A stretch of DNA of 64,000 nucleotides from Chrysophaeum taylorii (lineage: Eukaryota > Sar > Pelagophyceae > Pelagomonadales > Pelagomonadaceae): positions 186,001 through 250,000 of the forward strand of contig JAQMWT010000391.1 of NCBI GenBank assembly GCA_029834535.1, in the 5' to 3' direction. Below the pieces are notes generated by a model. That model was not told where the DNA came from, searched no databases, and saw nothing but the letters and a program-made list of their open reading frames with translations. The translations under genes were made by a program, and so were the position numbers. This document shows positions 38,140 through 48,266 of the stretch, one piece after another (the stretch's first letter is position 1; the number at the start of each line of letters is the position of its first letter).

Positions 38140-38870
38140 TCACTTGAGGTGGTCGAAGAAGTTGATGACGATCTTCGTGCAGGCGGTCGTCGAATCGAAG
38201 GGCGCGCACGGATCGATGTCGATGACGTTGATGCAGCAGTTTTCCTGTTTAATGAGGCCGGCCCTGTTTAAGCCCTCTCCCAAAAGCGAGGCAAGGAGGA
38301 TCTTGTTGAAGCGACCATGAGTGACGAGCGCGACGTGGCGGACGCCGCGTTCGCAGTTGACTCCGATGATGCCGAGATCTCTGAGGGCCGCCCGAGCGCG
38401 GGACTCAACATCGAAGGGGGACTCCCCCCCCCCCGGCCAGCGACGTCGGACGTCGCCGACTGCCCAGGCCTCGATGAGAATTTGATAGTTATGCCTGAAA
38501 TCTTCGAGCACTTTGCCCTCCATGTCGCCAAAGTTCATCTCCCTCAAGCCCTCGTGCTCGACCCGATTGGCGCCGGGGTGGCGCTTCGAGATGGCCTCTG
38601 CGGTTTGGATCGCGCGCGTCAGGGTCGACGACCCAATCATGTCGAGCGGGATGTCTCGCAGCGCCTCGCCGATACTTTCGGCTTGCGCGAGTCCGACTTC
38701 CGACAACGACCTATCGACTCCGCTCCCCTGGATTTTGCCTAGGCGGTGGTGAGACGAGGGTGCCGCAAACTTCTCCTACCTTCGGCATTGTAGTCCGTCT
38801 GCCCGTGGCGGCACAAGTACAATCGAACGAGCGCGCCACTTTCCCCGGGCGATGGCTCTGAGCACCGACG
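38140..38870 (-). CDS. Histidine phosphatase (phosphoglycerate-mutase-like)
   Basis: Two recognisable exons: an upstream part ending at 38780 and 38738-38140. The 41-nt intron 38779-38739 (GTAGGAG...CGCCTAG, phase 1) joins LYLCRHGQTDYNAEG to KIQGSGVDRSLSEVGLAQAE, recreating the RHGQT catalytic-His motif and the G-IQG--(D)-LSE-G substrate loop. Further family blocks: IGSSTLTRAIQTAEAI, the GLREMNFGDMEGK Glu segment, and VALVTHGRFNKILLASLL with the second catalytic His. The substrate is unknown; it could be a phosphoglycerate mutase homologue or a small-metabolite phosphatase. The frame before RHGQT is open from 38870 without an ATG, so the first exon lies further upstream, possibly ATGGGGGAGAAACG near 38955. 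Confidence 0.85.
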
Positions 38871-39096
38871 TCACGCGAGCCAACGACATCATTCATCATC
38901 ATCGGACCGACCTGGCAATTCGAGCGAGTTCGCACCCCGCCGTTTCTCCCCCATCAAATTGCTTTGCACGCCGCCGCACAATAAGCAGAGGAAGAACAGC
39001 CAACGACGACGACAACAACGTTGCATCGACGGGCGTGTCTGGGACCAAACCCTAACCACGTTCGTATCCAAAATGTTCGCTATTTCGAGATATTAT

Positions 39097-39909
39097 TTAT
39101 TTTTTTTGCCGCGCATGGAACTGGATGCTCTGGGAGATCGTCTCCTGGTGCCGTTGCTCGCGGCTGCAGGCCGCCGACAACGACAACTGCCGCTTTTTTA
39201 AGGCGCTATTTTCAGCTTGGAGCACCTTGATGCGCTGGTCTTGGTACGCCAGCTCGGCGCGCATGCGGGCGTGCTCGGTCTGGACAACGTGATACCTCGC
39301 CGACATGTCCTGCTCGACCTTGGCCTGGAGCTTGGCGAAACTCGCTATCTCGCGGCTCTTGATCTCGCGTTCGTATCGCGCGGCGTTCTCGTCCATGGTC
39401 GTCCGAAGCTCGAGGCGTCGGCTCTCGTACCGTTCGGTCGACGCCCGATGCTCGTCCTCGACGTTCCGGATCTCTATCTGGATGTCAGCTTTCCGGGTCT
39501 GGAAGTCGTGCAACGCAGCAATCTCGTCTCGCAACGATCGAACCTCGGCGTCGCGATCCATCAGAATGCCGGTCACCTTGGCGTACTTGGATGCCAACGC
39601 CGCCTCGAGCCGGTCCTTCTCCAATGCGACCCGGATCTCCAACGCCTCCGTTTCTTTGCGTAGTTTCTTCGTTATTCCCGCCTTGGCCTTGATGACGGCA
39701 TCCCGCTCGGCCAAACTTTTTTCCATGCCTTGGTTTATCGCGACGAGTTCGGCCTCGGCGACGGCGCTCTTGGCCTTGAACCGATCGATTTCGGCTTCGA
39801 GCTCGCGCTTCAGTTCTTCCTTCTCGAAGAAACTCATCAGTCCGAGCACGCGTCCTTGGCGTTCCTCGTCCAACAAGCCATCGCCCGCATCTTCCATTTT
39901 TGGTCTCAC
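39097..39909 (-). CDS. Coiled-coil protein
   Basis: 270 residues, almost wholly heptad-like coiled coil from about residue 25 to 255 (FFEKEELKRELEAEIDRFKA, KKLRKETEALEIRVALEKD, RYEREIKSREIASFAKLQAK). It is single-exon. The pattern resembles small ciliary or basal-body coiled-coil proteins (for example the BBOF1/DUF4515 type), but coiled coils mimic one another and this is weak. The first Met gives MRPKMEDAG; a second Met, MEDAG, is equally likely. No gene is seen in the 200-bp gap upstream of 39097. Confidence 0.65.
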   Translation of the reverse strand: MRPKMEDAGDGLLDEERQGRVLGLMSFFEKEELKRELEAEIDRFKAKSAVAEAELVAINQGMEKSLAERDAVIKAKAGITKKLRKETEALEIRVALEKDRLEAALASKYAKVTGILMDRDAEVRSLRDEIAALHDFQTRKADIQIEIRNVEDEHRASTERYESRRLELRTTMDENAARYEREIKSREIASFAKLQAKVEQDMSARYHVVQTEHARMRAELAYQDQRIKVLQAENSALKKRQLSLSAACSREQRHQETISQSIQFHARQKK

Positions 39910-40082
39910 TCGTCAACGAACCAGCTCAGGACACATAAGTTGTGCTATACGATGACGTGGCTACAGATATATACGGACTTGCACATTTTCGCGGCGGCGG
40001 GAGAGATACCGAAACAATGAAACGCGAGGTCGGTCGGTCGGTCGGTGACGCATATTATCACAGCGCAGAAGATGGAAACCCG

Positions 40083-41757
40083 ATGATGGCTTCAATGTTC
40101 TTCGTGGATCTCTCGACGGAGTGTGCCGGAAGAATGCACCTCGTGCCGTCCCAGCTCAACACCAGCAAAGCCGCCGAATTGCACAACACTGTCGTGACCG
40201 CCGCCGCACAAGGAGGAGCTGGTGATGCCTCTTGCGCCGAGCGTCTGTGCGAGCTACGTCGGCTCGTCGCTCAGGGAAAGGTCAACGAGGCGCTCGACTT
40301 GAGTCTACTTGACGGCCGAGTCGCCATTGCTGTGCCGTCGGGCGATGGAAGGTCGTAATCATCTTCGGTGCAACGGCGCTGGACGACGCGATTATCCCGT
40401 CGGCGACATGAGTCAAGCCGTCTTGAGCGCGGCGCAGCTGCAGAGGGGCTCGACGAGCAAGAGTGCCGTGCAACGCACGCAAATGGGCTTGCCCTTGGAG
40501 TTTTTTTCGCCGTGGGTCGATCCTTTTGGGGATAAGGTGTCTGACTACGTGGTGGGCACAGGACGGGTCCTCATGATGCCAGTGTGTCCGAGCGATTACT
40601 GGGGCGACTGCGAAATCGCGTTCGCGCGGTAAGACATCGGCGGCGCCGACGGTGACACGCGAGAATACGTGCGTACTGTGGGAGAGATCAGGCGAAATAC
40701 TGGGGGAGCATTAGCCATGGTACCTTTACTACGAATGTCACGATCACGCCTTTCCTGGAAGTCGACTACGAATCCGGTGACTGCGGAAGCGTTAGTTCGC
40801 TCACCTATCGGAGCTCGTGCACGGAGTACTCGTACCAGATGATTGCATTCACCGCAGCGATAGACGATTAGGAATTGATCTCGACGACTACGACGTCGCT
40901 GTCGTCATGGATTCCTTATTGTTGCTCCAGCCTCGGATGGTCTGGTATTGCAAGGGTGGCGTACCCGGGTGTTGCGCTCAACATTCACGTTCGCGAATAT
41001 GAGGCGAGCTGCGTGCACGAGCTCGGCCACAAGTAAGTGGCACCCTTACAACAAACCGATAGCATCATGCGGACGGTCTGCACAGCTTTGGGTCAAACCA
41101 CGCGAGCTATATGACCGGAGTCGAACGTGGCGCCGCTGCGCACGAGGGCTCGAAGAGCACGTGGAGGGAGTACGGTCGTCCGCACTGGACGATGGGGAGC
41201 GGCGACATCGAGGACAATGCGGACTACGTTGTCGGCGAGGCGGAGTTCATGGTCGCGAACAAGATGATCTTCGAGTGGGTGGGCGACGACATGGTGAAAG
41301 AAGCCGGGGCCTACGACTTTGACACCGGCGAGGCGTTATGTCCGTCGGGCTGCGGGCAGTACAATCTCCAGGTGATCGACGATGGGACTCTCAACACCGT
41401 GAGCGATGTGGTGTACGCGGCCGTCAAGATTGTGTGTGAATACAGCAACCGGGTTTATTCTCTCGAGTATCGGACGGTCACGACGACAGGCGACGGTGTG
41501 CTCGTATCGTGGACAACCGTTAGCGACTGGTATGATGCTACGGGAAGGGCTGACAACACTGTCCTTGTTGACGCGACGCCCCGACACGACGAGTTGGTAC
41601 GATGCAGCGATCTCTCCTGGCTCTCATCATACTATCTACCTCGGTTCCTCAAACATAAACTATGAGGTGAAGGTAGTCGTGGACGACAGTGGAATCGACG
41701 ACGAGCTGCAAGAGTTACTGTGTACTCGGCGAGCACATTGCCTCCGACTTTAAGCCC
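40083..41757 (+). pseudogene. Gametolysin-like M11 metallopeptidase, frameshifted
   Basis: Homology runs through several frames. The zinc motif is split by an intron: exon CVHELGH with AA, intron 41033-41085 (GTAAGT...CACAG, 53 nt), then C TTT GGG, giving HELGHNFGSNHA, a complete HExxHxxGxxH site. Downstream are WREYGRPHWTMGSGD (Met-turn region) and EFMVANKMIFEWVGDD, as in secreted M11 peptidases that digest algal cell walls or matrix. Upstream are LGWSGIARVAYPGVALNIHV, GIDLDDYDVAVVMDS and GTFTTNVTITPFLEVDYESG. Frame changes are needed near 40350, 40405, 40630, 40865, 40915 and 41600, so the gene appears dead unless the assembly has errors. A signal peptide is not identifiable. Confidence 0.7.
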
Positions 41758-41929
41758 GTCACACGACGAGCAGAGGTAGCGCCAAGAGGAATGCCAAGGG
41801 AATGCCAATCTTGAGCCAACGATCGCCATTTCCAAGAGGACATCGGCACCGACAACCAGCAAAGTTACCATCGAGGAGCTCGAGGTACTGCACACGGAGC
41901 AAGAAGCAATGGCACTCTCGTAGACTGTG

Positions 41930-43140
41930 ACCGGGGGGGCACAAAGCTTCCAAGTTGTGACGGGTGTTTTAACGAGCGGCATCGACCAGAGTCTCTCCAG
42001 CTCGCGGGTGTCGGTGTTGCCGGCACGAAGTGGCGACTCCTTCTACTCATGGGTTACCGGCCTTGAGTGCGGGTCTGTCTAAGTTCTCAAGGTTGTGGTG
42101 GTGGCATCGGGCACTGCCGTTTCGGACGAGATCGAAGTGCGGACATCGCCATGCTGACCAGACTCTACCACTTGGTCCGTCGATCCCGGGAGATCGTCAG
42201 CCAATTGCGACTGGGTTGCGGCAAAGACTTAGTGCGTTTTGTACTTTTTCGTTCTGTTCGGGAATTGTTCTTTGTTAACCAGGTGGTGGGACCGTTGTGA
42301 TCGGAACAATGACGTATTAGCATCGGTTGAATGTACAACGACATGTGACACTTGCTGCGCAGATGCCTGGCAGTACACTGATTCGTCAAGTTGGTACCGC
42401 AAGAATCATCCCTCAATAAGTGTGCTCGTAGATAGCGGAGAGTCCGAGTAATCGCTGTACCCAAAAAAGTCCAGACGGCGTGGAGGCTAACTTAGCGTGC
42501 TTCGCTTCGCAGCAGCGTGTGGCTCGCGGAGCGAAGAGACAACCGCAAGACCGACCGCGTCAATGTCGCCGACGCATATTCCGACAGTCGAACCAGACAT
42601 CTCGGCTATCGCCGAGCTTTCCAGCGTCGATTCCGCGCAGAAGGCTGTCGCGCTCAAATGGACAGGGTTGCGCGACACGGCGTTCTCACTTGAAGTGCGC
42701 AATTCACCATCCGGCACGATCGCATGGTCCTCAATGACCCCAGACAAAGCTGGTCACTCGTTTTATTACTGGTTTGCGGGCGAAAATGTCGCGTGTGGCA
42801 CCGTGTACACAATCCAGGTTGAGTCAGCATGAGCGATCTCGGCCGTGATCGAAGCTAGAACGGCGTCGTGCTGTCCCGACTCCACCAACTGGTCGATCAC
42901 AGAAGGAAAATCTTCGGCGGACTGCGATTGGGTTGCCGCAATGTAGGTCCGGTCGTTTTCATTGAAAAAAGGGATGCCAGGTGGTGGGACCGGTTCGATC
43001 GGAGCAACGAGCAAGGCGTCTTGGCATCGTCTGCACGCGCAACTACCTGTGACACATGCTGCGATGACGCCTGGTAGCCCATGGATTCGTCGAGCTGGTT
43101 TTCGTCGAAATCATCCTTCAAAGGGCTGCGTTAATCTCCA
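41930..43140 (+). pseudogene. Duplicated C-terminal modules of a secreted protein, with stops
   Basis: Two homologous stretches about 700 bp apart, 41930-42450 and 42570-43130. Each has an FN3-like strand-rich part (ending SFYSWVTGLECGS or SFYYWFAGENVACGTVYTIQ), then a Cys-rich module CPDSTTWSVDPGRSSANCDW / CCPDSTNWSITEGKSSADCD, then TTCDTCC(A/D)DAW and DSSSWY/F. The Cys-Trp module resembles repeats (C-DD-SWY-K---KDCDWV) in secreted proteins of stramenopile algae. Several in-frame stops (for example just after CGS and after DWVAA) show decay. It is probably the C terminus of the peptidase just upstream. 43141-43486 shows no gene. Confidence 0.5.
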
Positions 43141-43486
43141 GACCCCCGAATCGAGACTCGCTCTCTTTCCACTCAGGTTGCAGAAATGCCAGACTCGAGA
43201 TGTGCTCGCAAAAAACTCCTGGCGGCACAAAAGCCGAAGACGCAGCCCACCCGTGTTGGAACATCTCTCTCTTGTCTTGTCTCCGCCATTTCTTCCCCTA
43301 AGGCGTGCTATGCTTCTTGCTCAAAATGCGTCGAGGAGTGACTTGCCAAACGTGACCAGACGCACCGCACACATTTTTGACACACGATGCATTTTTGAAT
43401 CTCGCCCGATATTACAGGTATAATCCAAGAGACTGTAATCTGGAAAGAATATGATATATATTTCACATCCGGATTGTGTGCACGCA

Positions 43487-45013
43487 CTATACCGCGCTTT
43501 CAGCGGATCTCAACCGCGCTTGGAGTAAATCCGCATCGAAGGCGAGCTGCCTTCGAGGAGCGTGGTCAGCGGAAGGGTCGATTTTGTTCGAAGAAGAGAC
43601 GAGGAGCATTCTTTGGTATTCGTCGTATGGCAGGAGCTTGGCGAGCAACAAGGGCCATGTCTCCAAGATGTTCTGACCCCGTTTGCACATAGGGTCGTGC
43701 GTTTGGTTGAGCATGAACATCTGCCTGCAGTCGTGGTCTTCGATGAGAAGGAGTTTCAACCCCGAAGACCGCACGGCGGCGAAGTGGGAAAACGAGGAAA
43801 TGCCGTTCAACACGAGGACATCGGCCGCGGCGAGGCAGTCCATCGCCCATGTCGGCTCCGAGTTGAGAACGAAATGCCACGATCGGCTTGTTTCGTCGAC
43901 GTTGCGCGCGAAGAACGATGTTTGCACGACCATTTCCGAGTCGTTGTGCGTCACTCGCGGCGGGTGAAATCGCACCGAAGGAAACTCGTCGAAAGCAAAG
44001 AACGCACCCCGCTGCGTTGGCCCGGCGGCGCGCGTCTCAGAGTGCACGTGCACCTGCACAGGCCTCCCAGCGGCTTCGGCGAGCTTGCGAGTGACCTCAA
44101 CTAGCTCGTCGAAGGTCGCCCGTCGGCGTCCCTTGTTTGCGTCGCTCGTTCTGACGTGGATCGCGACGTGGAGCGCTGTTCGGTCGAGGTAGCCGCACGA
44201 CCTGTCCAGGGCTGCTTCGCGACGCCATTTCACGAATCTGTCTTGGAGTTTCATCACAGCACGTCTCATGCTGTCGAGCACCGATGCGCAATCTGGCGAG
44301 ATGCAACTGACTAGATTATCGTCGTCGTTGACCGCGGCGCGGCGGTTTCCGCCTCTTTCTCCTGTGCTCTTCTTGAGATTTTTTCGCGCAGCGAGTCGTC
44401 GAGTCGAGCATTGCGAGAGAGATTTGAGGATTGTTGCTGTGGACTCTTGGTATCTGCAGACGTTCGGCGGCGGCGGCGACAAGTCGCTAGGACCGACTCG
44501 ACACTCGGAAAACGTCGAGAGCCAGCGACGCATGCGCGGAACGCGGTAGCACCGAAAGCCGCGGCCGAGCCATTCAGCAAATGTCGTCTCCTTTGTCATA
44601 CGCCGGTTCGCCATCTGGTGGCATATGTGAAAGTCATCGCCGATCCAGTTCGCTGTGGACGAGACGCCGATCGACGATTGTTTGGTGAATGCGATGCACC
44701 GGGGAGCAGGACCGCCTCCGCTGCGAAAGAAGAGCTCGGCCGCCAGGAGCCGGACGCATCTCGCCCCAAGCCCTTGTTCGGACGTATAAACCGCGATCGT
44801 CGATGTGTCTGGCTCGAACGCGCAGCAAGACCGCGTTGTTGCCCGCTTGAGTGCCTCGTCCCCTGTCGCGAAGACGCGCTTCGGCTGCTCGAGAAGAGAC
44901 GGCGCGACCAGAGGCCCCTCGAGCGTCGGGAGTCCGTGAGCGACGTCGATCGTTGATTCGAGATCGTATGCCACGGCCGTCCACCACGCCGAAAAAAGTA
45001 CGAGGAACCACAT
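43487..45013 (-). CDS. Putative secretory-pathway glycosyltransferase-like protein
   Basis: 508 residues starting MWFLVLFSAWWTAVAYDLES, a hydrophobic signal peptide or signal anchor, so the protein enters the ER. A motif YLDRTALHVAIHVRTSDANK (about residue 275) resembles the HxRxxD donor-site motif of fucosyltransferase-like GT-B enzymes. Near the C terminus, AMDCLAAADVLVLNGISSFS then FAAVRSSGLKLLLIEDHD resembles the nucleotide-sugar-binding end of that fold. There are many Cys (C-C-A-F, PDCAS, RSCGY), fitting a lumenal location. The exact family is not identified. Its ATG is 15 bp from the ATG of the divergent sulfotransferase-like gene. Confidence 0.55.
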   Translation of the reverse strand: MWFLVLFSAWWTAVAYDLESTIDVAHGLPTLEGPLVAPSLLEQPKRVFATGDEALKRATTRSCCAFEPDTSTIAVYTSEQGLGARCVRLLAAELFFRSGGGPAPRCIAFTKQSSIGVSSTANWIGDDFHICHQMANRRMTKETTFAEWLGRGFRCYRVPRMRRWLSTFSECRVGPSDLSPPPPNVCRYQESTATILKSLSQCSTRRLAARKNLKKSTGERGGNRRAAVNDDDNLVSCISPDCASVLDSMRRAVMKLQDRFVKWRREAALDRSCGYLDRTALHVAIHVRTSDANKGRRRATFDELVEVTRKLAEAAGRPVQVHVHSETRAAGPTQRGAFFAFDEFPSVRFHPPRVTHNDSEMVVQTSFFARNVDETSRSWHFVLNSEPTWAMDCLAAADVLVLNGISSFSHFAAVRSSGLKLLLIEDHDCRQMFMLNQTHDPMCKRGQNILETWPLLLAKLLPYDEYQRMLLVSSSNKIDPSADHAPRRQLAFDADLLQARLRSAESAV

Positions 45014-45028
45014 ACTTTCGTGGCCAGT

Positions 45029-46000
45029 ATGAAAGCGACGGCTTTCTTTTTTTTTAGTATTATGTTGGTTGTGTGGGTGGCGTCCGTCGCCGCTGCGCCA
45101 GAGCACGTCGTGGTCCAATATGGCGTTACTCGGACCGCGACGACGGTGCAGTTTCAAGCGCTGTGCGCGATCTCTTGCCTGACGAGCAGCGACCCGCGCC
45201 GTGTGTACTGCGGCAACTGCCAGCCGGATGTACTCGAAGGCTACGATCGGCTGGTCTGCAAGACGCACAGCCTCAACCAGGCAAAGACGACGATGAAGCG
45301 GTTCCCGGGGGCGCGGCTCTTCGCGACGGGGTGCAACGGCAGCACCGTCGGCGAGCCGAGCGCTGAGTATGCGTGGCGAGCGACGGCGCGCACGCTCGAG
45401 GAAACTTGGAACATGTCGATAGCCTATTTGCAGGTGGTCGAACTCTTGGAGCGTCGGGGTCACTTTATGTTACGCGACTACGCAAGGTTTTTTGATATCG
45501 CGGAAGACCGCCTCGACGCGCTCGTCGCCTACATGCGCTACTGGGACTCGCTGAGGCGTTGCTGCGACGGCCAGATGTCGACCGACTACAAGGCGCGACT
45601 CACAGGATATCCGCTGGGCTACGTGCCTCGCCAATCGCAGCAAAGCCCGGCCTACGACGCCTGCGAGACCCTCAATCTGCCGGAGCTCGAGCGCCTCCTC
45701 GTCAAGACCGAAGTGTACGCAGCATGCGCGCGACACGTCCCGCAACTCGCCGCGCTCAAGGCGCCCCCGCTCAACTCGCGCGTCGACCGCGTTATCCTAT
45801 CCAAACCTGTTCTCGACGGCACCCACTGCGCGCATGCGAACGACGACATAAAGGCAAAAGTCTTGAAGAAACACGCTGGACACGCTAACATCTCCTCGCC
45901 CAACATCCACACGGCGGGTGCTGCCACCAATATCAAATTATCAGGGTGCGATAACTTCGATCGCCGATTCAACAGCAAGGATGCCAGTGCTTTCTTATGA
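45029..46000 (+). CDS. Secreted or lumenal P-loop protein, sulfotransferase-like
   Basis: 323 residues from MKATAFFFFSIMLVVWVASV, a clear signal peptide likely cut near VAAAP. It is followed at once by HVVVQYGVTRTATTVQFQ, which I read as a P-loop-like beta-strand and turn. This QYG-(P)RTATT-QFQ form is seen in algal proteins related to sulfotransferases. The rest has conserved-looking Cys (CGNCQPDVL, RCCDG, YDACETL) and helical segments, with no clear 3'-PAPS second motif. The function is inferred. An upstream GTG at 45020 is not used. The gene is divergent from the glycosyltransferase-like gene, and the two may serve the same surface-glycan pathway. Confidence 0.55.
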   Translation: MKATAFFFFSIMLVVWVASVAAAPEHVVVQYGVTRTATTVQFQALCAISCLTSSDPRRVYCGNCQPDVLEGYDRLVCKTHSLNQAKTTMKRFPGARLFATGCNGSTVGEPSAEYAWRATARTLEETWNMSIAYLQVVELLERRGHFMLRDYARFFDIAEDRLDALVAYMRYWDSLRRCCDGQMSTDYKARLTGYPLGYVPRQSQQSPAYDACETLNLPELERLLVKTEVYAACARHVPQLAALKAPPLNSRVDRVILSKPVLDGTHCAHANDDIKAKVLKKHAGHANISSPNIHTAGAATNIKLSGCDNFDRRFNSKDASAFL

Positions 46001-47215
46001 CAATAACAGCCAAAGAAGCTCTCGTTAATTATTAGTATATCTGTGCCGATCGATCGTCTTTCCCGCTGCGAAGTTAGCGGAGCTGCTTCTCAAAGCGCTC
46101 GAACTGCCCCAGTCAAAGCACTTGACGAAAAAAAATCTCAAGGCTAATTCAGGTCGTCGCCAGCTCTGTCATGTCCAATTAGCAGGTGCAATATAGTCAC
46201 AGTATTCGAATGTGTGGCACATGAAGGTGCAAAAAGTGCACAGCAGCGACATGAGACTCGTGAGGAGACTCCTCCTCGAGGAGCTCAGTGTATATTCGAA
46301 CAAGACGTGCCGGCACCTACTGTCGAACTGGTGGTGGCACTACGGGGACGCGCATAATATATCATTGGCATCATGGCAGGAGGCTTTCACAACGCAACTA
46401 CATACCTTCGATTTGGTGCGACGCCCCCCGCGCACTTCCAAAGGACAATAGCGCTGTGCACGATGAGTGGGCGGGAGTTGGCGCCAATCCTGTTTTTGTA
46501 AATTTTCTAAGTGGCGCGCGAAGACTGTGTTTGCGGTTTGGAGTTTGTTCGGAAGGTGTGGCGTTTCGAAGTTGACTTCTAAATAGGGTTGGGTTTTTCA
46601 AAAAATGTCGAGCTAAGAAGGGGTGCGAGTGTGAGCTCGCGGTGCGGTGGGGTGGCTTTGACAGTTGTTGTTGCTGTTGGTTGAGTTGTCTTATGCTTTT
46701 TGATCAGGACATTCTATATTCTGTGCGGTGTTGAGAGCGCTTCTATATATGGCGCGGAGAGAGCAGCGGTCAACGGCGCGTCCATTCCCGTAAAGCGGGC
46801 GTCATCGAGGATGTGTCGCGGTCGACGTCGACCTTTGCCCAAGGGAATGCATCAGACCTGTGGTACTCTCGAGAGCGGGATGGGTGATTAGGCGCGGCAG
46901 TGATCATGGGCTTCATCGTGGAAGCAAATTCGTTCGTCAATATGGATGATTCGGTTGTACACGGCTGACAGACTAAACATAATATATACATCGCCTGTTG
47001 TTCATATATACTCGGCGCCGAGTTTGGATTTGTCTTCGACGAATCCAGGCTTTTTCGGCGCATTCCCGCGGCGCCAGTTGCTCTCATATAATGTTTGCCC
47101 CTCAAGATCGTGGACGTCAGCCTCACGCGATCGTCCAGACGGGGAGGATCCACATCATTCCTCCAGGCCGGTGTGTCCGATTGTGTATGCTTGGGCTTAA
47201 TAATAGTAGCAACAT
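46001..47215. other. Spacer with no confident gene
   Basis: Lower GC than the flanks. A 79-codon frame at 46212-46451 (MWHMKVQKVHSSDMRLVRRL) has no recognisable features and is not called. T-rich stretches follow at 46590-46720. Confidence 0.4.
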
Positions 47216-48214
47216 CTATACCGAAGGAAGAGGTGCTCGTTGCTGGCGAGGATCGGAGGCTGGAGCACGAGAGGGCCTCTCAACGCTGCTGCTGCTGGAA
47301 GAGCCGATGAGCGGCTGGGTGAGGGACGACGACGCCGTCGTACGGCGGTAGGTGGTCCCGAGAAGCGGGTGGAAGAGGCGATAGCGCTCGAGAGCCAAGA
47401 GTGCGAAGTTAATCTGGACGACGGCGACTATGGCAGCACCGATCGCGAGGCGGCCGGCATTGTGGTAGATGCCGTGCACGTAGGGCTCGCAGAACTTGGC
47501 GATGCTCGAAAGGCAGTTGTCGTCGTCGGAGAAGCCTCGGTCGTCGTCGACTTGATTCTCGTACGTCTTGATGACGTCATCGGCGTCGACCGTGCAGAAA
47601 CTGACCTTGACCGCAGTGTACTGGTCGATCTGATTGGCCAAAAAAGCCGTCGCCGACTCGGCGGTCGATCCCGACTGCGTGCACGCCTCTCTGACAGAAA
47701 ACGCGACGAGAAAGGCGACGGCGCAGACGAGCGCGAAGACGATAGCTACGTAGAGGCCGACATACGCGACGCAAACCAAAACGCCTAGCACGACGCTCTC
47801 GAGCGCGAGCGCGCATCTTCCGACGTTGGTGGTCGCGAGGGCGGCGCGGAGGCGGTCGCGCACGAGACCGCTCGTAAGAATCGTCGTCGCGAGCAGAAGG
47901 GCGTCGACGATCGCCGTGTAGCTGATCCAGAGGTTGGCATACGTCTTAATATCGTCGATGACGCCGGAGTCGACGTGTAATTCGTGACGCAGCACGCGGA
48001 GGAGTCGATGGAGGGCGTGTCTAGTCTGGTGTATTCCGACGACCGCCGCGACGAACAGCACCGGTGCGATGATCGGGACCGTGCGCATGGCTGACCATGC
48101 GAGACAGTACCAAGACCCGTACCGGCCGGAGGGAGAGGCATCATCATTATCATCACCCACGACGACCTCTGCGACGATCCCTTTTTCCTCCTCGTCAGGC
48201 TTGGGCTCGTGCAT
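47216..48214 (-). CDS. Four-helix membrane protein, tetraspanin-like layout
   Basis: 332 residues with hydrophobic helices at about 45-60 (VPIIAPVLFVAAVVGIH), 93-117, 137-170 and 245-268 (LAIGAAIVAVVQINFALLAL). Between helices 3 and 4 lies a ~70-residue loop with Cys at REACTQSG, VSFCTVD, DNCLSS and KFCEPY. This is the tetraspanin topology, though a CCG motif is missing. The N terminus is acidic and the C terminus Ser/Arg/Pro-rich; both are predicted cytosolic. It may be distantly related to each half of the protein encoded at 8462-9799. It is divergent from the histone-chaperone gene with 52 bp between starts. Confidence 0.6.
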   Translation of the reverse strand: MHEPKPDEEEKGIVAEVVVGDDNDDASPSGRYGSWYCLAWSAMRTVPIIAPVLFVAAVVGIHQTRHALHRLLRVLRHELHVDSGVIDDIKTYANLWISYTAIVDALLLATTILTSGLVRDRLRAALATTNVGRCALALESVVLGVLVCVAYVGLYVAIVFALVCAVAFLVAFSVREACTQSGSTAESATAFLANQIDQYTAVKVSFCTVDADDVIKTYENQVDDDRGFSDDDNCLSSIAKFCEPYVHGIYHNAGRLAIGAAIVAVVQINFALLALERYRLFHPLLGTTYRRTTASSSLTQPLIGSSSSSSVERPSRAPASDPRQQRAPLPSV

Positions 48215-48266
48215 TATTACAACTTTTACACCTGATAAATAACCCTCATCCGACCGTTAATACAAG

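Noticed and set aside
44097-44956. Plus-strand frames opposite the glycosyltransferase-like gene
   Set aside because: No domains and interrupted; shadows of the minus-strand gene.
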